From assembly GCF_003205295.1 (NCBI RefSeq), contig NZ_QJRP01000020.1, positions 1-64,000 of the forward strand: a DNA stretch of 64,000 nucleotides. Reading direction: 5' to 3'. Under the pieces are notes generated by a model that saw only the letters and a program-made list of their open reading frames with translations, was not told the DNA's origin and did not search any database. This document shows, one piece after another, positions 17,535-25,281 of the stretch. The translations under genes were made by a program, and so were the position numbers. Source of the stretch: Pseudomonas mosselii (GTDB lineage Bacteria > Pseudomonadota > Gammaproteobacteria > Pseudomonadales > Pseudomonadaceae). Position 1 is the stretch's first letter. The number at the start of each line of letters is the position of its first letter.

Positions 17535-17959
17535 GCGCCGCCCTGGCGGTCTATGCCAGCTGCGTGGTGGTGCTGTTCTTCAAGATGCTGGCGATTTCCT
17601 GCTACCAGGGTTACTTCCGCCTGCGCTTCCTGGCCTTCACCAACAGCGAGGATGCGGCGGTGTTCAAGCGTTCGGCTTGCCCTGCGGAACTGCCGCAGGT
17701 CACGCGGGCCATGCAGGCCTGGCGCAACGATCTGGAGAACATCCCGATGTTCCTCGCGCTGGGCGGCCTGGCGGTCGAGCTGGAGGCGCCCGTTGTCATG
17801 ACGGCTTGGCTGAGCGGGGTATTCACCGTGGCGAGGGTGTCGCATACGGTGACTTACCTGGCGGCTATCCAGCCGTGGCGGACGGTGAGTTATGGGGTCG
17901 GTGTGCTGTGCCTGATCGGGCTGGCGGCGCTGGTCATCAACAGGCTGTGTTTGGCGTAG
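17531..17959 (+). CDS. MAPEG-family membrane protein
   Basis: A 142-residue protein with four hydrophobic helices. The segment RNDLENIPMFLAL, which follows an AMQAWRN stretch, matches the conserved loop of the MAPEG family (microsomal prostaglandin E synthase and glutathione transferase relatives). Bacterial members are poorly characterised but can show glutathione transferase or peroxidase activity. ATG at 17531 overlaps the previous stop; the pair forms one small operon. Confidence 0.85.
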   Translation: MSAALAVYASCVVVLFFKMLAISCYQGYFRLRFLAFTNSEDAAVFKRSACPAELPQVTRAMQAWRNDLENIPMFLALGGLAVELEAPVVMTAWLSGVFTVARVSHTVTYLAAIQPWRTVSYGVGVLCLIGLAALVINRLCLA

Positions 17960-18060
17960 GGTTCAGCAAGCGCTCGTGCCCGAAGGCCGGCTATGGTAGC
18001 GTGCGCCGCCCAGCCATGAGGCTGCGGGCCGTTGGTTCTCGAATGACAAGGACAGTCGAT

Positions 18061-18516
18061 ATGAGCGATACCCCTTCCGTACTCAGGAAACTGGCCATTC
18101 GGCTATTGGGGTTGGTCGTGGTGTTTCCCGTGTTTTTGGTAACGGGATACTGCACCACATTCGCCGTTTTCCTGCTCCCGGGGATGATCTATAACGGGTT
18201 CGATGACCCTTGGGACTATCAACTGAATCGCATTGGCTTGGTCATTGTGTTGATCGTAGGCCTTGTCGGCGTGAACACAGGGCTAAAGCTGTACCGGCAC
18301 TTCCTGCGCAGCACCCGGGCGCCGGAATGGACCGGCTCGGCCTGGGCGGGCCTGGGCTGTGGAACCGTGGCGAACCTGGCGATTATGTGCTGGTTTCCAG
18401 GGTCGCCGTGGTTCAAGGTGTTTCTGGGATGGCCTTTGTTGGGCAGTGCAGTGTTTGCCCAGTTGTTGCTGCAAAGCACCCGATGGACAGGGATCAGCGT
18501 CAGTCAAAAAGCCTGA
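18061..18516 (+). CDS. Hypothetical membrane protein
   Basis: A 151-residue protein with four predicted membrane segments (about residues 12-38, 57-77, 98-113 and 116-138), containing PGMIYNGFDDPWDYQLNRIG. I do not recognise a family. The start at 18061 has AAGGACAG upstream; an in-frame ATG at 18043 is the alternative. Its stop is 3 nt before the end of the convergent LuxR-type gene. Confidence 0.62.
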   Translation: MSDTPSVLRKLAIRLLGLVVVFPVFLVTGYCTTFAVFLLPGMIYNGFDDPWDYQLNRIGLVIVLIVGLVGVNTGLKLYRHFLRSTRAPEWTGSAWAGLGCGTVANLAIMCWFPGSPWFKVFLGWPLLGSAVFAQLLLQSTRWTGISVSQKA

Positions 18517-18518
18517 CT

Positions 18519-19310
18519 TCAACGGGTACAGAACGCATCAGGCTTCTGCACAAAGAATCGAGCAAACAATTCCGACTGCGACTTGATGTTCAACTTGGCG
18601 TAAATGTTCCGGCGGTGCACTTTCACCGTTTCCGCCGAGAGTGAAAGTTTCCCGGCAATCTCTTTGTTGGAGAAGCCGCTCAGCAGCAGCCTGAGCACAT
18701 CGCTTTCACGGGTGGTGATCTGCGCGCCCAGCTGGGTCAGTGTTTCCTGCCAGGGCGGGGTCTCGGCAAGGTCCTTCTCGACGTCCACCTCGAAGGCCAT
18801 GCGCTGGTGCATCAAGGCCGTCACCCAGGGCTTGATGAGGTCGAGGATGGTGATCTGCTCCTGGCTGAAGCGCGCCTTGCTGCCAATGGAAATGCACAGC
18901 GTGCGGTCAGCGTCGAGCTGAACGTTGTACTGCGCTTCATCGGCCGAGATGTAGTGTGCGAAATACTGGTGGTAGTACTCGGTTTCGAGAAAGTATTCCG
19001 GCGCGATATCCAGCAGGTGGAAGAAGCCGCTTTGCGGGTTTTCCCGGTTGGCGATATAGAACGGGTCCAGCAGGTAAAGCCCCTTCACATAACGATGGAT
19101 GAACGCGTTGACCTCTTCGGCATCCGCCACCTCGGGCAGGCTCACCACTTCCACTTGCTGGTTGGCGAAGATCAACACCACCCAGTTGTCGATCTGCACG
19201 TACTCGTTCAACACCCGAACCAGCGAGCTCCAGAACGCCGGACGGTCCAGCTGCATGATCAGCTTGCCGATCGATCGGTGCCAGGCCAGGCTTTGCAGGT
19301 CGAACGGCAT
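18519..19310 (-). CDS. LuxR-type transcriptional regulator (paralogue 1)
   Basis: A 263-residue protein. The C-terminal LuxR/FixJ HTH (about residues 195-255) contains TTRESDVLRLLLSGFSNKEI and LSLSAETVKVHRRNIYAKL. The N-terminal domain (MPFDLQSLAWHRSIGKL..., LNEYVQIDNWVVLIF, VKGLYLLDPFYIANRE) is not a recognised autoinducer domain. It is clearly paralogous to the regulator at 22593-23405. It is divergent from the polyamine-type binding protein at 19449, the probable target. Ligand unknown; a polyamine-related signal is only a guess from the neighbours. Confidence 0.85.
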   Translation of the reverse strand: MPFDLQSLAWHRSIGKLIMQLDRPAFWSSLVRVLNEYVQIDNWVVLIFANQQVEVVSLPEVADAEEVNAFIHRYVKGLYLLDPFYIANRENPQSGFFHLLDIAPEYFLETEYYHQYFAHYISADEAQYNVQLDADRTLCISIGSKARFSQEQITILDLIKPWVTALMHQRMAFEVDVEKDLAETPPWQETLTQLGAQITTRESDVLRLLLSGFSNKEIAGKLSLSAETVKVHRRNIYAKLNIKSQSELFARFFVQKPDAFCTR

Positions 19311-19448
19311 TATCTACCCCTTTTGGGTTAGGTATTCGCGGGTCAGAGGTAAGTATTCCGAGGTATTTACTATCCGGTCCTGCCCGGTATAGTCGCTCAC
19401 TGGGCCTAGGATGGCCGTGAAGATACATCGATTCGATAAGGATGTTGC
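19311..19448. promoter_or_regulatory. Divergent control region, LuxR paralogue 1 / binding protein
   Basis: A 138-bp gap. It contains GGGTTAGGTATT and, from about 19349, an imperfect dyad GTAAGTATT-CCG-AGGTATTTAC. Both are candidates for binding by the LuxR-type protein. No ribosome site stronger than AAGGATG is seen before the plus-strand gene. Operator assignment is inference. Confidence 0.4.
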
Positions 19449-20552
19449 ATGACAAGGTCACGTTTGCGAACCCTTTTTTCGGCCTCGCTGCTTTGCGCAG
19501 GGATCAGCACATCGGTGCTGGCCGCCGAGCCCGGGATGCACCTGTACAACTGGTTCGGGCTGCTTGCGCCGGAGACACCGAAGGCGTTCGAGCAGGAAAC
19601 CGGCACCCGCGTGCACATGGACGCGTTCGACAGCGCCGACATCATGCAGAGCAAGGTCATGGCCGGGCGCACCGGCTACGATGTGGTGGTGGCAACCTCC
19701 AACGTGCTGCCCAGCCTGATCGCGGCGGGCGTGCTGCAACCGCTGGACCGTGCGCAACTGGGCAATCTCTCGCACATCGACCCCGATATCCTTGCCCAAC
19801 TGGCGGTCAACGACCCCGGCAACCGCTACGCGGTGCCCTACCTGTGGGGCACCACCGGCATCGGCTACGATGTCGACAAGGTCAAGGCGGCCCTGGGCGA
19901 CCAGGCGCCGGTGGACAGCTGGGACCTGATCTTCAAGGAAGAGAACATCAGCAAGCTCAAATCCTGTGGCGTGGCGATGCTCGACTCACCCAGCGAGATC
20001 ATCTCGATTGCCCTGAACTACCTGGGCCTGCCAAGCAACAGCACCAACCCTGCGGATTACCAGAAGGCGCAAGACCTGCTGATGAAGATCCGCCCCTACG
20101 TGCTGTATTTCGACTCGTCGCGCATCGACACCGACATGGCCGATGGCAACATCTGTGCGGTGGTCGGCTGGGCCAACGGCGCCCTGGCCGCGCAGGCCCT
20201 CAACGAGAAGAACAACACCGGGCGCAGGATCAACTACAGCCTGCCGCGCGAAGGCGCGCTGGTGTGGTCGGAAAACCTGGTACTGCTCAAGGATGCGCCT
20301 CATCCCAAGGCCGGCATGGCGTTCATCAACTACATGATGCGCCCGGAAGTGATCGCCAAGACCTCGAACCACACCCTGTACCCCAACGCCAACAAGGACG
20401 CCACCCAGTTCGTCGAACAGGCGCTGCGGGACAACCCGTGGATCTACCCCGACAAGAAGACGGTCGCCACGTTGATTCCGCTCGAGCCACTGCCGTTGAA
20501 GCTGGAGCGGATCCGTACGCGGGTCTGGACCAAGGTGAAGAGTGGCGTTTGA
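19449..20552 (+). CDS. Periplasmic polyamine-type ABC binding protein
   Basis: A 367-residue SpuD/PotF-like substrate-binding protein. A Sec signal peptide is visible (RTLFSASLLCAGISTSVLAA, cleavage near residue 26), followed by MHLYNWFGLLAPETPKAFEQ, YDVVVATSNVLPSLIAAG, YAVPYLWGTTGIGYD and ADGNICAVVGWANGA, all typical of the putrescine/spermidine class. No permease or ATPase gene follows, so it must serve a transporter encoded elsewhere or act in sensing. It is divergent from a LuxR-type regulator. Confidence 0.85.
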   Translation: MTRSRLRTLFSASLLCAGISTSVLAAEPGMHLYNWFGLLAPETPKAFEQETGTRVHMDAFDSADIMQSKVMAGRTGYDVVVATSNVLPSLIAAGVLQPLDRAQLGNLSHIDPDILAQLAVNDPGNRYAVPYLWGTTGIGYDVDKVKAALGDQAPVDSWDLIFKEENISKLKSCGVAMLDSPSEIISIALNYLGLPSNSTNPADYQKAQDLLMKIRPYVLYFDSSRIDTDMADGNICAVVGWANGALAAQALNEKNNTGRRINYSLPREGALVWSENLVLLKDAPHPKAGMAFINYMMRPEVIAKTSNHTLYPNANKDATQFVEQALRDNPWIYPDKKTVATLIPLEPLPLKLERIRTRVWTKVKSGV

Positions 20553-20572
20553 CCTGAATTGACGTGTCGTCA

Positions 20573-20602
20573 GCTGCCCGGTGCCGAGCGGTATCGGGCA
20601 GC
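20573..20602 (+). terminator. Hairpin after the binding-protein gene
   Basis: GCTGCCCG (20573-20580) and CGGGCAGC (20595-20602) form a perfect 8-bp stem 21 nt after the stop codon, followed by a weak ACGTTTGC tail. It is probably a terminator, but the T-run is poor. Confidence 0.45.
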
Positions 20603-20717
20603 ACGTTTGCGGCCTACTGATTCAAGCGATTTGTGAAACATCGTCTCACGGCGCCCGGCAAATCGGGGCGCTGGTTTCACGTGCTTCATCCCATCTTATG
20701 CCGGAGGAGAACAGCGG

Positions 20718-21590
20718 ATGTTCAGCCCAGCCCATAAGACACACTTGAGTTTGACCATCGAAGGTATGGAGCACGATTTCCAGGTGCTTGGCTACACCGG
20801 GGAAGCGGTGGCCAACAGGCCTTACTTCTTCAATGTGGAACTGGCCAGCGAGTGGCCTGTCCTGGACCTTGAACGCTATCTCGACCTTGAGGCGTTCTTC
20901 AGCTTCGACAGGAACGGCAATGGCATCCATGGGCGGATCTACCACATCGCGCCGATGGGGCAGGCCCCGTGTTCGGCGCGTTACAGGTTGACCCTGGTGC
21001 CGCATCTGTCCTACCTGCGCCATCGCATCAACCAGCGGATCTTTCAACAGTTCTCGGTGCCCAGGATCGTGGCCTTGATATTGGAAGAGCATGGGATCGT
21101 GGGAGACGCCTATCGCTTCGAGCTGAGTGCGAGCTACCCCGAGCGCGACTACTGCACCCAGTATGGCGAAACGGATCTGCACTTCGTCCAGCGCCTGTGT
21201 GAGGAGGAGGGCATCCGCTTTCACTTCCAGCACAGTGCCCAAGGCCATGTGCTGGTGTTTGCTGATGGCCAGGCGGTGTTGCCGTGGGGCGTGCTTTATC
21301 GCCCGCCTCTGGTTCATGCCAAGCCCCGGGTGCCGGGGAACCAGACTGCCGTGGTCATCGCCGTGGAGGATGACGAGAGCCGGTGTGATCGGCGCCTCGC
21401 CCGGATTCAGGTCAAATTCCCATGGGATCCTGAGGACAGGTTTGACGACAAGAGCTGTTGTTGGCTGTCGGTGGCATCCGAATGGTGTTGTGCTGTCACG
21501 CCTCCGCGAACGGGGATGGAGGTGATGGTCTCGTTTCTCGGAAACGATCCCGATCAGCCGCGGGTCAGTGGGTGCCTGTGCTGCCGATAG
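20718..21590 (+). pseudogene. Internally deleted VgrG-like protein (T6SS spike remnant)
   Basis: 290 residues in one open frame. Residues about 1-185 match the gp27-like N-terminal domain of VgrG (LSLTIEGMEHDFQVLGYTG, YRLTLVPHLSYLRHRINQRI, CTQYGETDLHFVQRLCEEEG). Residues about 205-290 match the OB-fold start of the gp5-like part (TAVVIAVEDDE, IQVKFPWDPEDRF, PRTGMEVMVSFLGNDPDQPRVSG). The intervening domain, normally around 200 residues, and the beta-helical needle are absent. A strong ribosome site (GGAGGAGA) remains. No other T6SS gene is nearby. It may be a decayed orphan VgrG; a functional mini-spike is less likely. Confidence 0.75.
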
Positions 21591-21616
21591 CCTCATTCAG
21601 GCTACGGCAGCTTTTT
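21581..21616 (+). terminator. Intrinsic terminator overlapping the VgrG remnant's stop
   Basis: CTGCCGATAGCCT (21581-21593) pairs with AGGCTACGGCAG (21599-21610), with one bulged base and a 5-nt loop, and is followed by CTTTTT. The TAG stop codon (21588-21590) lies inside the left arm of the stem. This is a good rho-independent terminator; it could also serve the convergent hydrolase gene weakly. Confidence 0.8.
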
Positions 21617-21653
21617 CCGAAATCCTCTGCGTCCTGCCCTGTCGTGTTTGCCT

Positions 21654-22469
21654 TTAATCGATAACCAGCTCCCATACGCCACTGGCATGCTCGATCCGCT
21701 CACCCGGAAACTGGATGCGCTGGTTGGCGCTGTAGTCATGGAAGGCGCGGGCCTTGCCGATCAGCGACAGGTCCAGGGTCACGCCATGCCGTGACTCGCC
21801 GCGCCCGGCCTCGAACAGCGTGCGGCCATACGGGTCCACTGCCAGGCTAGCCCCCACGAACACGCAGCCATCCGGCCCGTCGCCCACGCGGTTGGCGACC
21901 ACGGCGAACACCTGGTTCTCCATTGCCCGTGCCATCACCGACACCCGGTGCACATGATCCTCCGGTTCGGCCAGGCCATCGGTGATCAGCATCAACTGCG
22001 CGCCCAAGGCCTTCAGTGCCCGCGCCGTCTCGGGAAATTCGCTGTCGTAGCAGATCAACAGGCCCAGGCGCACGCCACGCCATTCGACGGTGGCGAAACG
22101 GTCGCCCGGTACCACGATGCCGTGCTCGGGCAGCCACAGGTGGGTCTTGCGGTAGGTGAGCAGAATACCCTCAGGGGCGATGAACAGGGTGGTGTTGTAG
22201 AACGTGCCGCCGTCGTTCTCGTACAGCCCCAGCACCACCGCGACATTGCGCTGGCGCGCCGCCGCGACCACCGCCTGCACGGCATCGCCGTCGACGGCTT
22301 CGGACAGCATGCCGACGTCGTCCGCGGTGAGAAAACCGGTCAGGTGCGACTCAGGGAACAGCAGGATATCGGTGTCTGGCGCGCACTGGGCCAGCGCCTC
22401 GAGGATGCCGCGCAGGTTGTGGGCGGTGTCGCTGTCGCGGGTTGTCGTCTGTACCACTTCGATCTTCAT
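21654..22469 (-). CDS. Carbon-nitrogen hydrolase (nitrilase superfamily)
   Basis: A 271-residue amidase of the nitrilase superfamily with the full catalytic triad: Glu40 (LLFPESHLTG), Lys108 (TYRKTHLW) and Cys140 (LLICYDSEFPE). The start MKIEVVQTT at 22469 fits the family; the frame remains open upstream. Related proteins include N-carbamoylputrescine amidase and omega-amidase types, and a role in polyamine or amide breakdown would suit the neighbours, but the substrate cannot be read from the sequence. It is divergent from LuxR paralogue 2. Confidence 0.87.
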   Translation of the reverse strand: MKIEVVQTTTRDSDTAHNLRGILEALAQCAPDTDILLFPESHLTGFLTADDVGMLSEAVDGDAVQAVVAAARQRNVAVVLGLYENDGGTFYNTTLFIAPEGILLTYRKTHLWLPEHGIVVPGDRFATVEWRGVRLGLLICYDSEFPETARALKALGAQLMLITDGLAEPEDHVHRVSVMARAMENQVFAVVANRVGDGPDGCVFVGASLAVDPYGRTLFEAGRGESRHGVTLDLSLIGKARAFHDYSANQRIQFPGERIEHASGVWELVID

Positions 22470-22539
22470 GGGCAATCCGTCTCGCTGGGCCCGACCCTTC
22501 CGCGGGCGAGTGACATTTGCGAAGGGTGGTGCAAGTATG

Positions 22540-22566
22540 AAAACAATCACTGGCAAAACAATCACT
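22540..22566. promoter_or_regulatory. Perfect 12-bp direct repeat between hydrolase and LuxR paralogue 2
   Basis: AAAACAATCACT occurs at 22540-22551 and again at 22555-22566, a 15-bp period, followed by the palindrome GGGTTAACCC (22572-22581). The pair ends 26 nt before the luxR-type start. Tandem sites like this are typical regulator-binding sites in divergent promoters. Which protein binds is not known. Confidence 0.5.
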
Positions 22567-22592
22567 TCGACGGGTTAACCCGGGGGTAGGGC

Positions 22593-23405
22593 ATGAGCTT
22601 GAGCCTGCAGGATCTTTCGTGGCACCAGGGGGTGGGCCAATGCATCGAGCACCTCGACCGGCCGAGCTTCTGGCGCACACTGGCGACGCTGCTCGGCGAC
22701 TTCGTCGAGGTGGATACCTGGGTAGCGCTGCTGTTCAGCCACGACAAGCCGCTGATCTTCGACCAGAGCCCTTACGAGCGCGAGGGCATCGACCCGCTGG
22801 TGAGCGTGTACGCCAACGGCCTGTACCTGCTCGACCCGTTCTACATCAGCAGCCGCGAGCGGCCGCTGACCGGCCTGGTGCGCCTGGCCGACGTGGCCCC
22901 GGAGCAGTTCCAGCAGACCGATTACTACCGCCTGTACTTCACCCACAACGTGGTCGCCGACGAGGTGCAGTTCAACCTGGCCCTGGGCGATGGGCGCACG
23001 CTGTGCCTGTCGCTGGGCGGGCGCTCACGTTTTGACGCCCAGGCCATCGCCCAGCTGGAGTTGGTACGCCCCTGGCTGATCGGCCTGCTGCGTCAGCGCC
23101 TGCACTTCGAGCAACTGCCCGAGCGCGCACCGGCCAAGCCCGCGCTGGGCCTGGCCCAGGGGCGCGACGAGGCAAGGCGGCAGCTGGAGTCGGTGCTCAC
23201 GGCGCGGGAGCTGGACGTGGTGCGGCTGATCTTGGCGGGGCATTCGAACAAGGAGACGGCCATCAAGCTCAAGCTGTCGGCCGAGACGGTGAAGGTCCAT
23301 CGGCGCAACGTGTACCGCAAGCTGGACGTGAACTCCCAGAGCGAGCTTTTTTCGCTGCTGTTCCTGGCCGGCGAAGACCTCGCCAGCCTGCAACCGGCGC
23401 CGTGA
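22593..23405 (+). CDS. LuxR-type transcriptional regulator (paralogue 2)
   Basis: A 270-residue protein with the same architecture as the one at 18519-19310: MSLSLQDLSWHQGVGQCIEHL, ANGLYLLDPFYISSRE and a C-terminal HTH (TARELDVVRLILAGHSNKE, LKLSAETVKVHRRNVYRKL). It is divergent from a carbon-nitrogen hydrolase and followed by an APC permease, so both are candidate targets. The two paralogues probably arose by duplication together with their flanking genes. The signal is unknown. Confidence 0.85.
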   Translation: MSLSLQDLSWHQGVGQCIEHLDRPSFWRTLATLLGDFVEVDTWVALLFSHDKPLIFDQSPYEREGIDPLVSVYANGLYLLDPFYISSRERPLTGLVRLADVAPEQFQQTDYYRLYFTHNVVADEVQFNLALGDGRTLCLSLGGRSRFDAQAIAQLELVRPWLIGLLRQRLHFEQLPERAPAKPALGLAQGRDEARRQLESVLTARELDVVRLILAGHSNKETAIKLKLSAETVKVHRRNVYRKLDVNSQSELFSLLFLAGEDLASLQPAP

Positions 23406-23789
23406 TTCCCCCGCGCCATTACCCCCAGGTTAATCCTTCGACGTTATAGGAATCCGCACGGGGATCCGCATACTGGGCTGGCAGCTTTCTTGCGCGTGAC
23501 CACCTGGAAGCCGCGTGAGAGCGGGCCTCGTGGTCGTAGCGTAGGAGCGGGCTTGCCCCGCGATCACCGGCAAACCGGTGCCATCCACTACATTGCCTGC
23601 ATCGCGGGGCAAGCCCGCTCCCACGCTGTATTCCCTGCACCTGTAGCTGTACCTGCACCTGCTGCATCTGCTTAGTGTGCTGCAGACCGGCTTGGCAATT
23701 TCCTAGAACAATCACAAGAGGATGACCCATGGCTCATTTCGCTCACGGCCCGGCCCGTGGCATCGCCCCTGCGCGCCAGGAGGCCACCC
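23406..23789. other. 384-bp leader region of the APC permease gene
   Basis: No ordinary gene. It contains, in order: CCCAGGTTAATCCTTCGACG, which shares TTCGACG and GTTA elements with the region just before LuxR paralogue 2; a REP pair (23541-23624); a direct repeat CCTGCACCTG (23634-23643 and 23652-23661, 18-bp period); and a possible 22-codon leader ORF (23729-23797) overlapping the permease start. This long leader suggests regulated expression of the permease. Confidence 0.55.
23541..23624. repeat. REP pair, GCGGGCTTGCCCCGCGAT type
   Basis: GTAGGAGCGGGCTTGCCCCG at the left and its inverted partner CGGGGCAAGCCCGCTCC at the right, with an inner CACCGGCAAACCGGTG dyad. It is the same type as the pair at 17110-17197. 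It separates LuxR paralogue 2 from the permease. Confidence 0.85.
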
Positions 23790-23797
23790 ATGCCTGA
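23729..23797 (+). CDS. Possible 22-residue leader peptide before the APC permease
   Basis: ATG at 23729 has a good ribosome site (AAGAGGATGACCC) and encodes MAHFAHGPARGIAPARQEAT-HA, ending in TGA at 23797, 8 nt inside the permease gene (start 23790). The permease's own ribosome site (AGGAGG) lies within this small ORF. Translation of the leader could therefore control or couple with permease translation. It is rich in Ala and has three His, with no run of a single regulatory amino acid. No homologue is known to me. Confidence 0.4.
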   Translation: MAHFAHGPARGIAPARQEATHA

Positions 23798-25106
23798 CGC
23801 CACCCCCGCAAAACTCTCCCTGACCTCGCTGACGGTCTTCGGCCTGGCCTACATGTGCCCGAGCCTGGCCATGGTGATCTTCGGCGTGATCTCCGAGCGC
23901 AGCGACGGCATCGCCCCCAGCGCCTTCCTGCTGGCCACCGGCGCCATGCTGCTGTCGGCCCTGAGCTACGCCAAGCTGTCGCGCCTGTTCCCGGTGTCCG
24001 GCTCGGCCTACTACTACGCCAAGCGCCTGCTTGGCCCTGGTTGCGGCTTCGTGGTCGGCTGGGCGGTGCTGCTGGCCTACCTGTTCATGCCCATGGTCGC
24101 CTGGCTGCTGCAGTCGGTGTTCCTCAACGCCCAGTTCCCGCAGGTGCCCACCTGGGGCTGGCTGCTGATCAACATCGGCCTGACCACGGCGGTGACCGTC
24201 AGCGGCATGACCCTGACCGACCGCCTGAACAAAGTGCTCACGGTCCTGAGCGTGGCCCTGGTGCTGTTGTTCATTGGCTACTGCCTGCGCTATGTGGCCG
24301 GCCAGCCCCAGGTCGGCTTCACCCACCCCGTATGGAACGAGCACAGCACCTTGACCGGCCTCACCGCCGCCGCCGCCATCGCCGCCTATTCGTTCCTCGG
24401 TTTCGACGCCGTGACCACCCTGGCCGAGGAGGCCGAGCAGCCCAAGCGCGACATCCCCCGGGCGGTGCTGCTGGTGATCAGCGTGGGCGGGCTGCTGTTC
24501 ACGGCGGTGGCTTACCTGATGCAACTGAGCCACCCCGGTGGCCAGTTCGCCGACCCAGAGACCGCGACCTATGCGCTGTCGATCGAGGTGGGTGGGCAGT
24601 TCTTTGCCGACTTCGTCAACCTCGGCGGCATCGTCGCCGGCTTCGCCTCGTGCCTGGCGGTGCAGGTCAGTGCCAGCCGCTTGCTGTACTTCATGGGCCG
24701 CGAAGGCGTGCTGCCGCCGCGTTATTTCGCCAAGCTGCAGGGCAGGGCGCGCACGCCGGTGTTCAACCTGCTGTTGATCGCTGGGCTGGGGTTGATCGGG
24801 ATCGGCGCGGATGTGAGCTCGGCCGCTTCGCTGATCAACTTCGGCGCGTTCCTGGCGTTTGCGGCGGTGAATGTGTGCGTGATTGCGTACTACCTGCGCG
24901 AGCGGCGCAGGCAGCGGTTGAGTGGGGTGGGGTTCGTGGTGTTTCCGCTGCTGGCGATTGGGGTGAACCTGTATCTGCTGTCGCTGTTGAGCACGGTGGT
25001 GATACTGGCGGGGGGGGCTTGGCTGGTGTGTGGCGGGTTGTACCTGATGTGGCTGACGGCGGGGTTCAGCAAGCCAACACCGGGGTTGATGGAGGTCGAG
25101 ACCTGA
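23790..25106 (+). CDS. APC-family amino acid/polyamine permease
   Basis: A 438-residue membrane protein with about twelve helices. APC motifs are visible: SLTVFGLAYMCPSLAMVIFG in helix 1, FPVSGSAYYYAKRLLGP, and AAYSFLGFDAVTTLAEEAEQ followed by PKRDIPRA. Members import amino acids or polyamines by H+ or Na+ coupling. The start at MPDATPAKLS has AGGAGG 6 nt upstream. With the LuxR-type gene upstream and the C-N hydrolase nearby it may import the substrate of that hydrolase (inference). Confidence 0.87.
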   Translation: MPDATPAKLSLTSLTVFGLAYMCPSLAMVIFGVISERSDGIAPSAFLLATGAMLLSALSYAKLSRLFPVSGSAYYYAKRLLGPGCGFVVGWAVLLAYLFMPMVAWLLQSVFLNAQFPQVPTWGWLLINIGLTTAVTVSGMTLTDRLNKVLTVLSVALVLLFIGYCLRYVAGQPQVGFTHPVWNEHSTLTGLTAAAAIAAYSFLGFDAVTTLAEEAEQPKRDIPRAVLLVISVGGLLFTAVAYLMQLSHPGGQFADPETATYALSIEVGGQFFADFVNLGGIVAGFASCLAVQVSASRLLYFMGREGVLPPRYFAKLQGRARTPVFNLLLIAGLGLIGIGADVSSAASLINFGAFLAFAAVNVCVIAYYLRERRRQRLSGVGFVVFPLLAIGVNLYLLSLLSTVVILAGGAWLVCGGLYLMWLTAGFSKPTPGLMEVET

Positions 25107-25134
25107 AAGCGCAGGGCGCCCACGTCAGATCTCT

Positions 25135-25168
25135 CGTGGGAGTGGGCTTGTTCCGCGATCACCTGCAA
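25135..25168. repeat. Single degenerate REP unit
   Basis: GTGGGAGTGGGCTTGTTCCG followed by CGATCACCTGC is a diverged copy of the GCGGGCTTGCCCCGCGAT REP without a clear inverted partner. It lies just after the APC permease. Confidence 0.6.
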
Positions 25169-25218
25169 ATGCCTGCGCCAGTCAACCTGGTGTGAGGCCC
25201 CGCCCCACAACCAGCCGT

Positions 25219-25253
25219 GCCCTGCAACGGGTATGTCTTCGACGTTGCAGGGC
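25219..25253 (-). terminator. Long hairpin between permease and secreted-protein gene
   Basis: GCCCTGCAAC (25219-25228) and GTTGCAGGGC (25244-25253) are perfect 10-bp arms with a 15-nt loop. It sits between two convergent genes and may terminate one or both; neither side has a convincing T-run. Confidence 0.4.
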
Positions 25254-25281
25254 AAGGCCACTGGAAGTGATAGATCGCTCT

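Noticed and set aside
20718..21590. VgrG-like gene considered as part of a type VI secretion cluster
   Set aside because: No tss, hcp, effector, adaptor or immunity gene is nearby, and the protein lacks the middle domain and the needle.
18519..23405. LuxR-type proteins considered as quorum-sensing receptors
   Set aside because: There is no LuxI-type synthase nearby, and the N-terminal domain does not show an acyl-homoserine-lactone-binding pattern that I can recognise.
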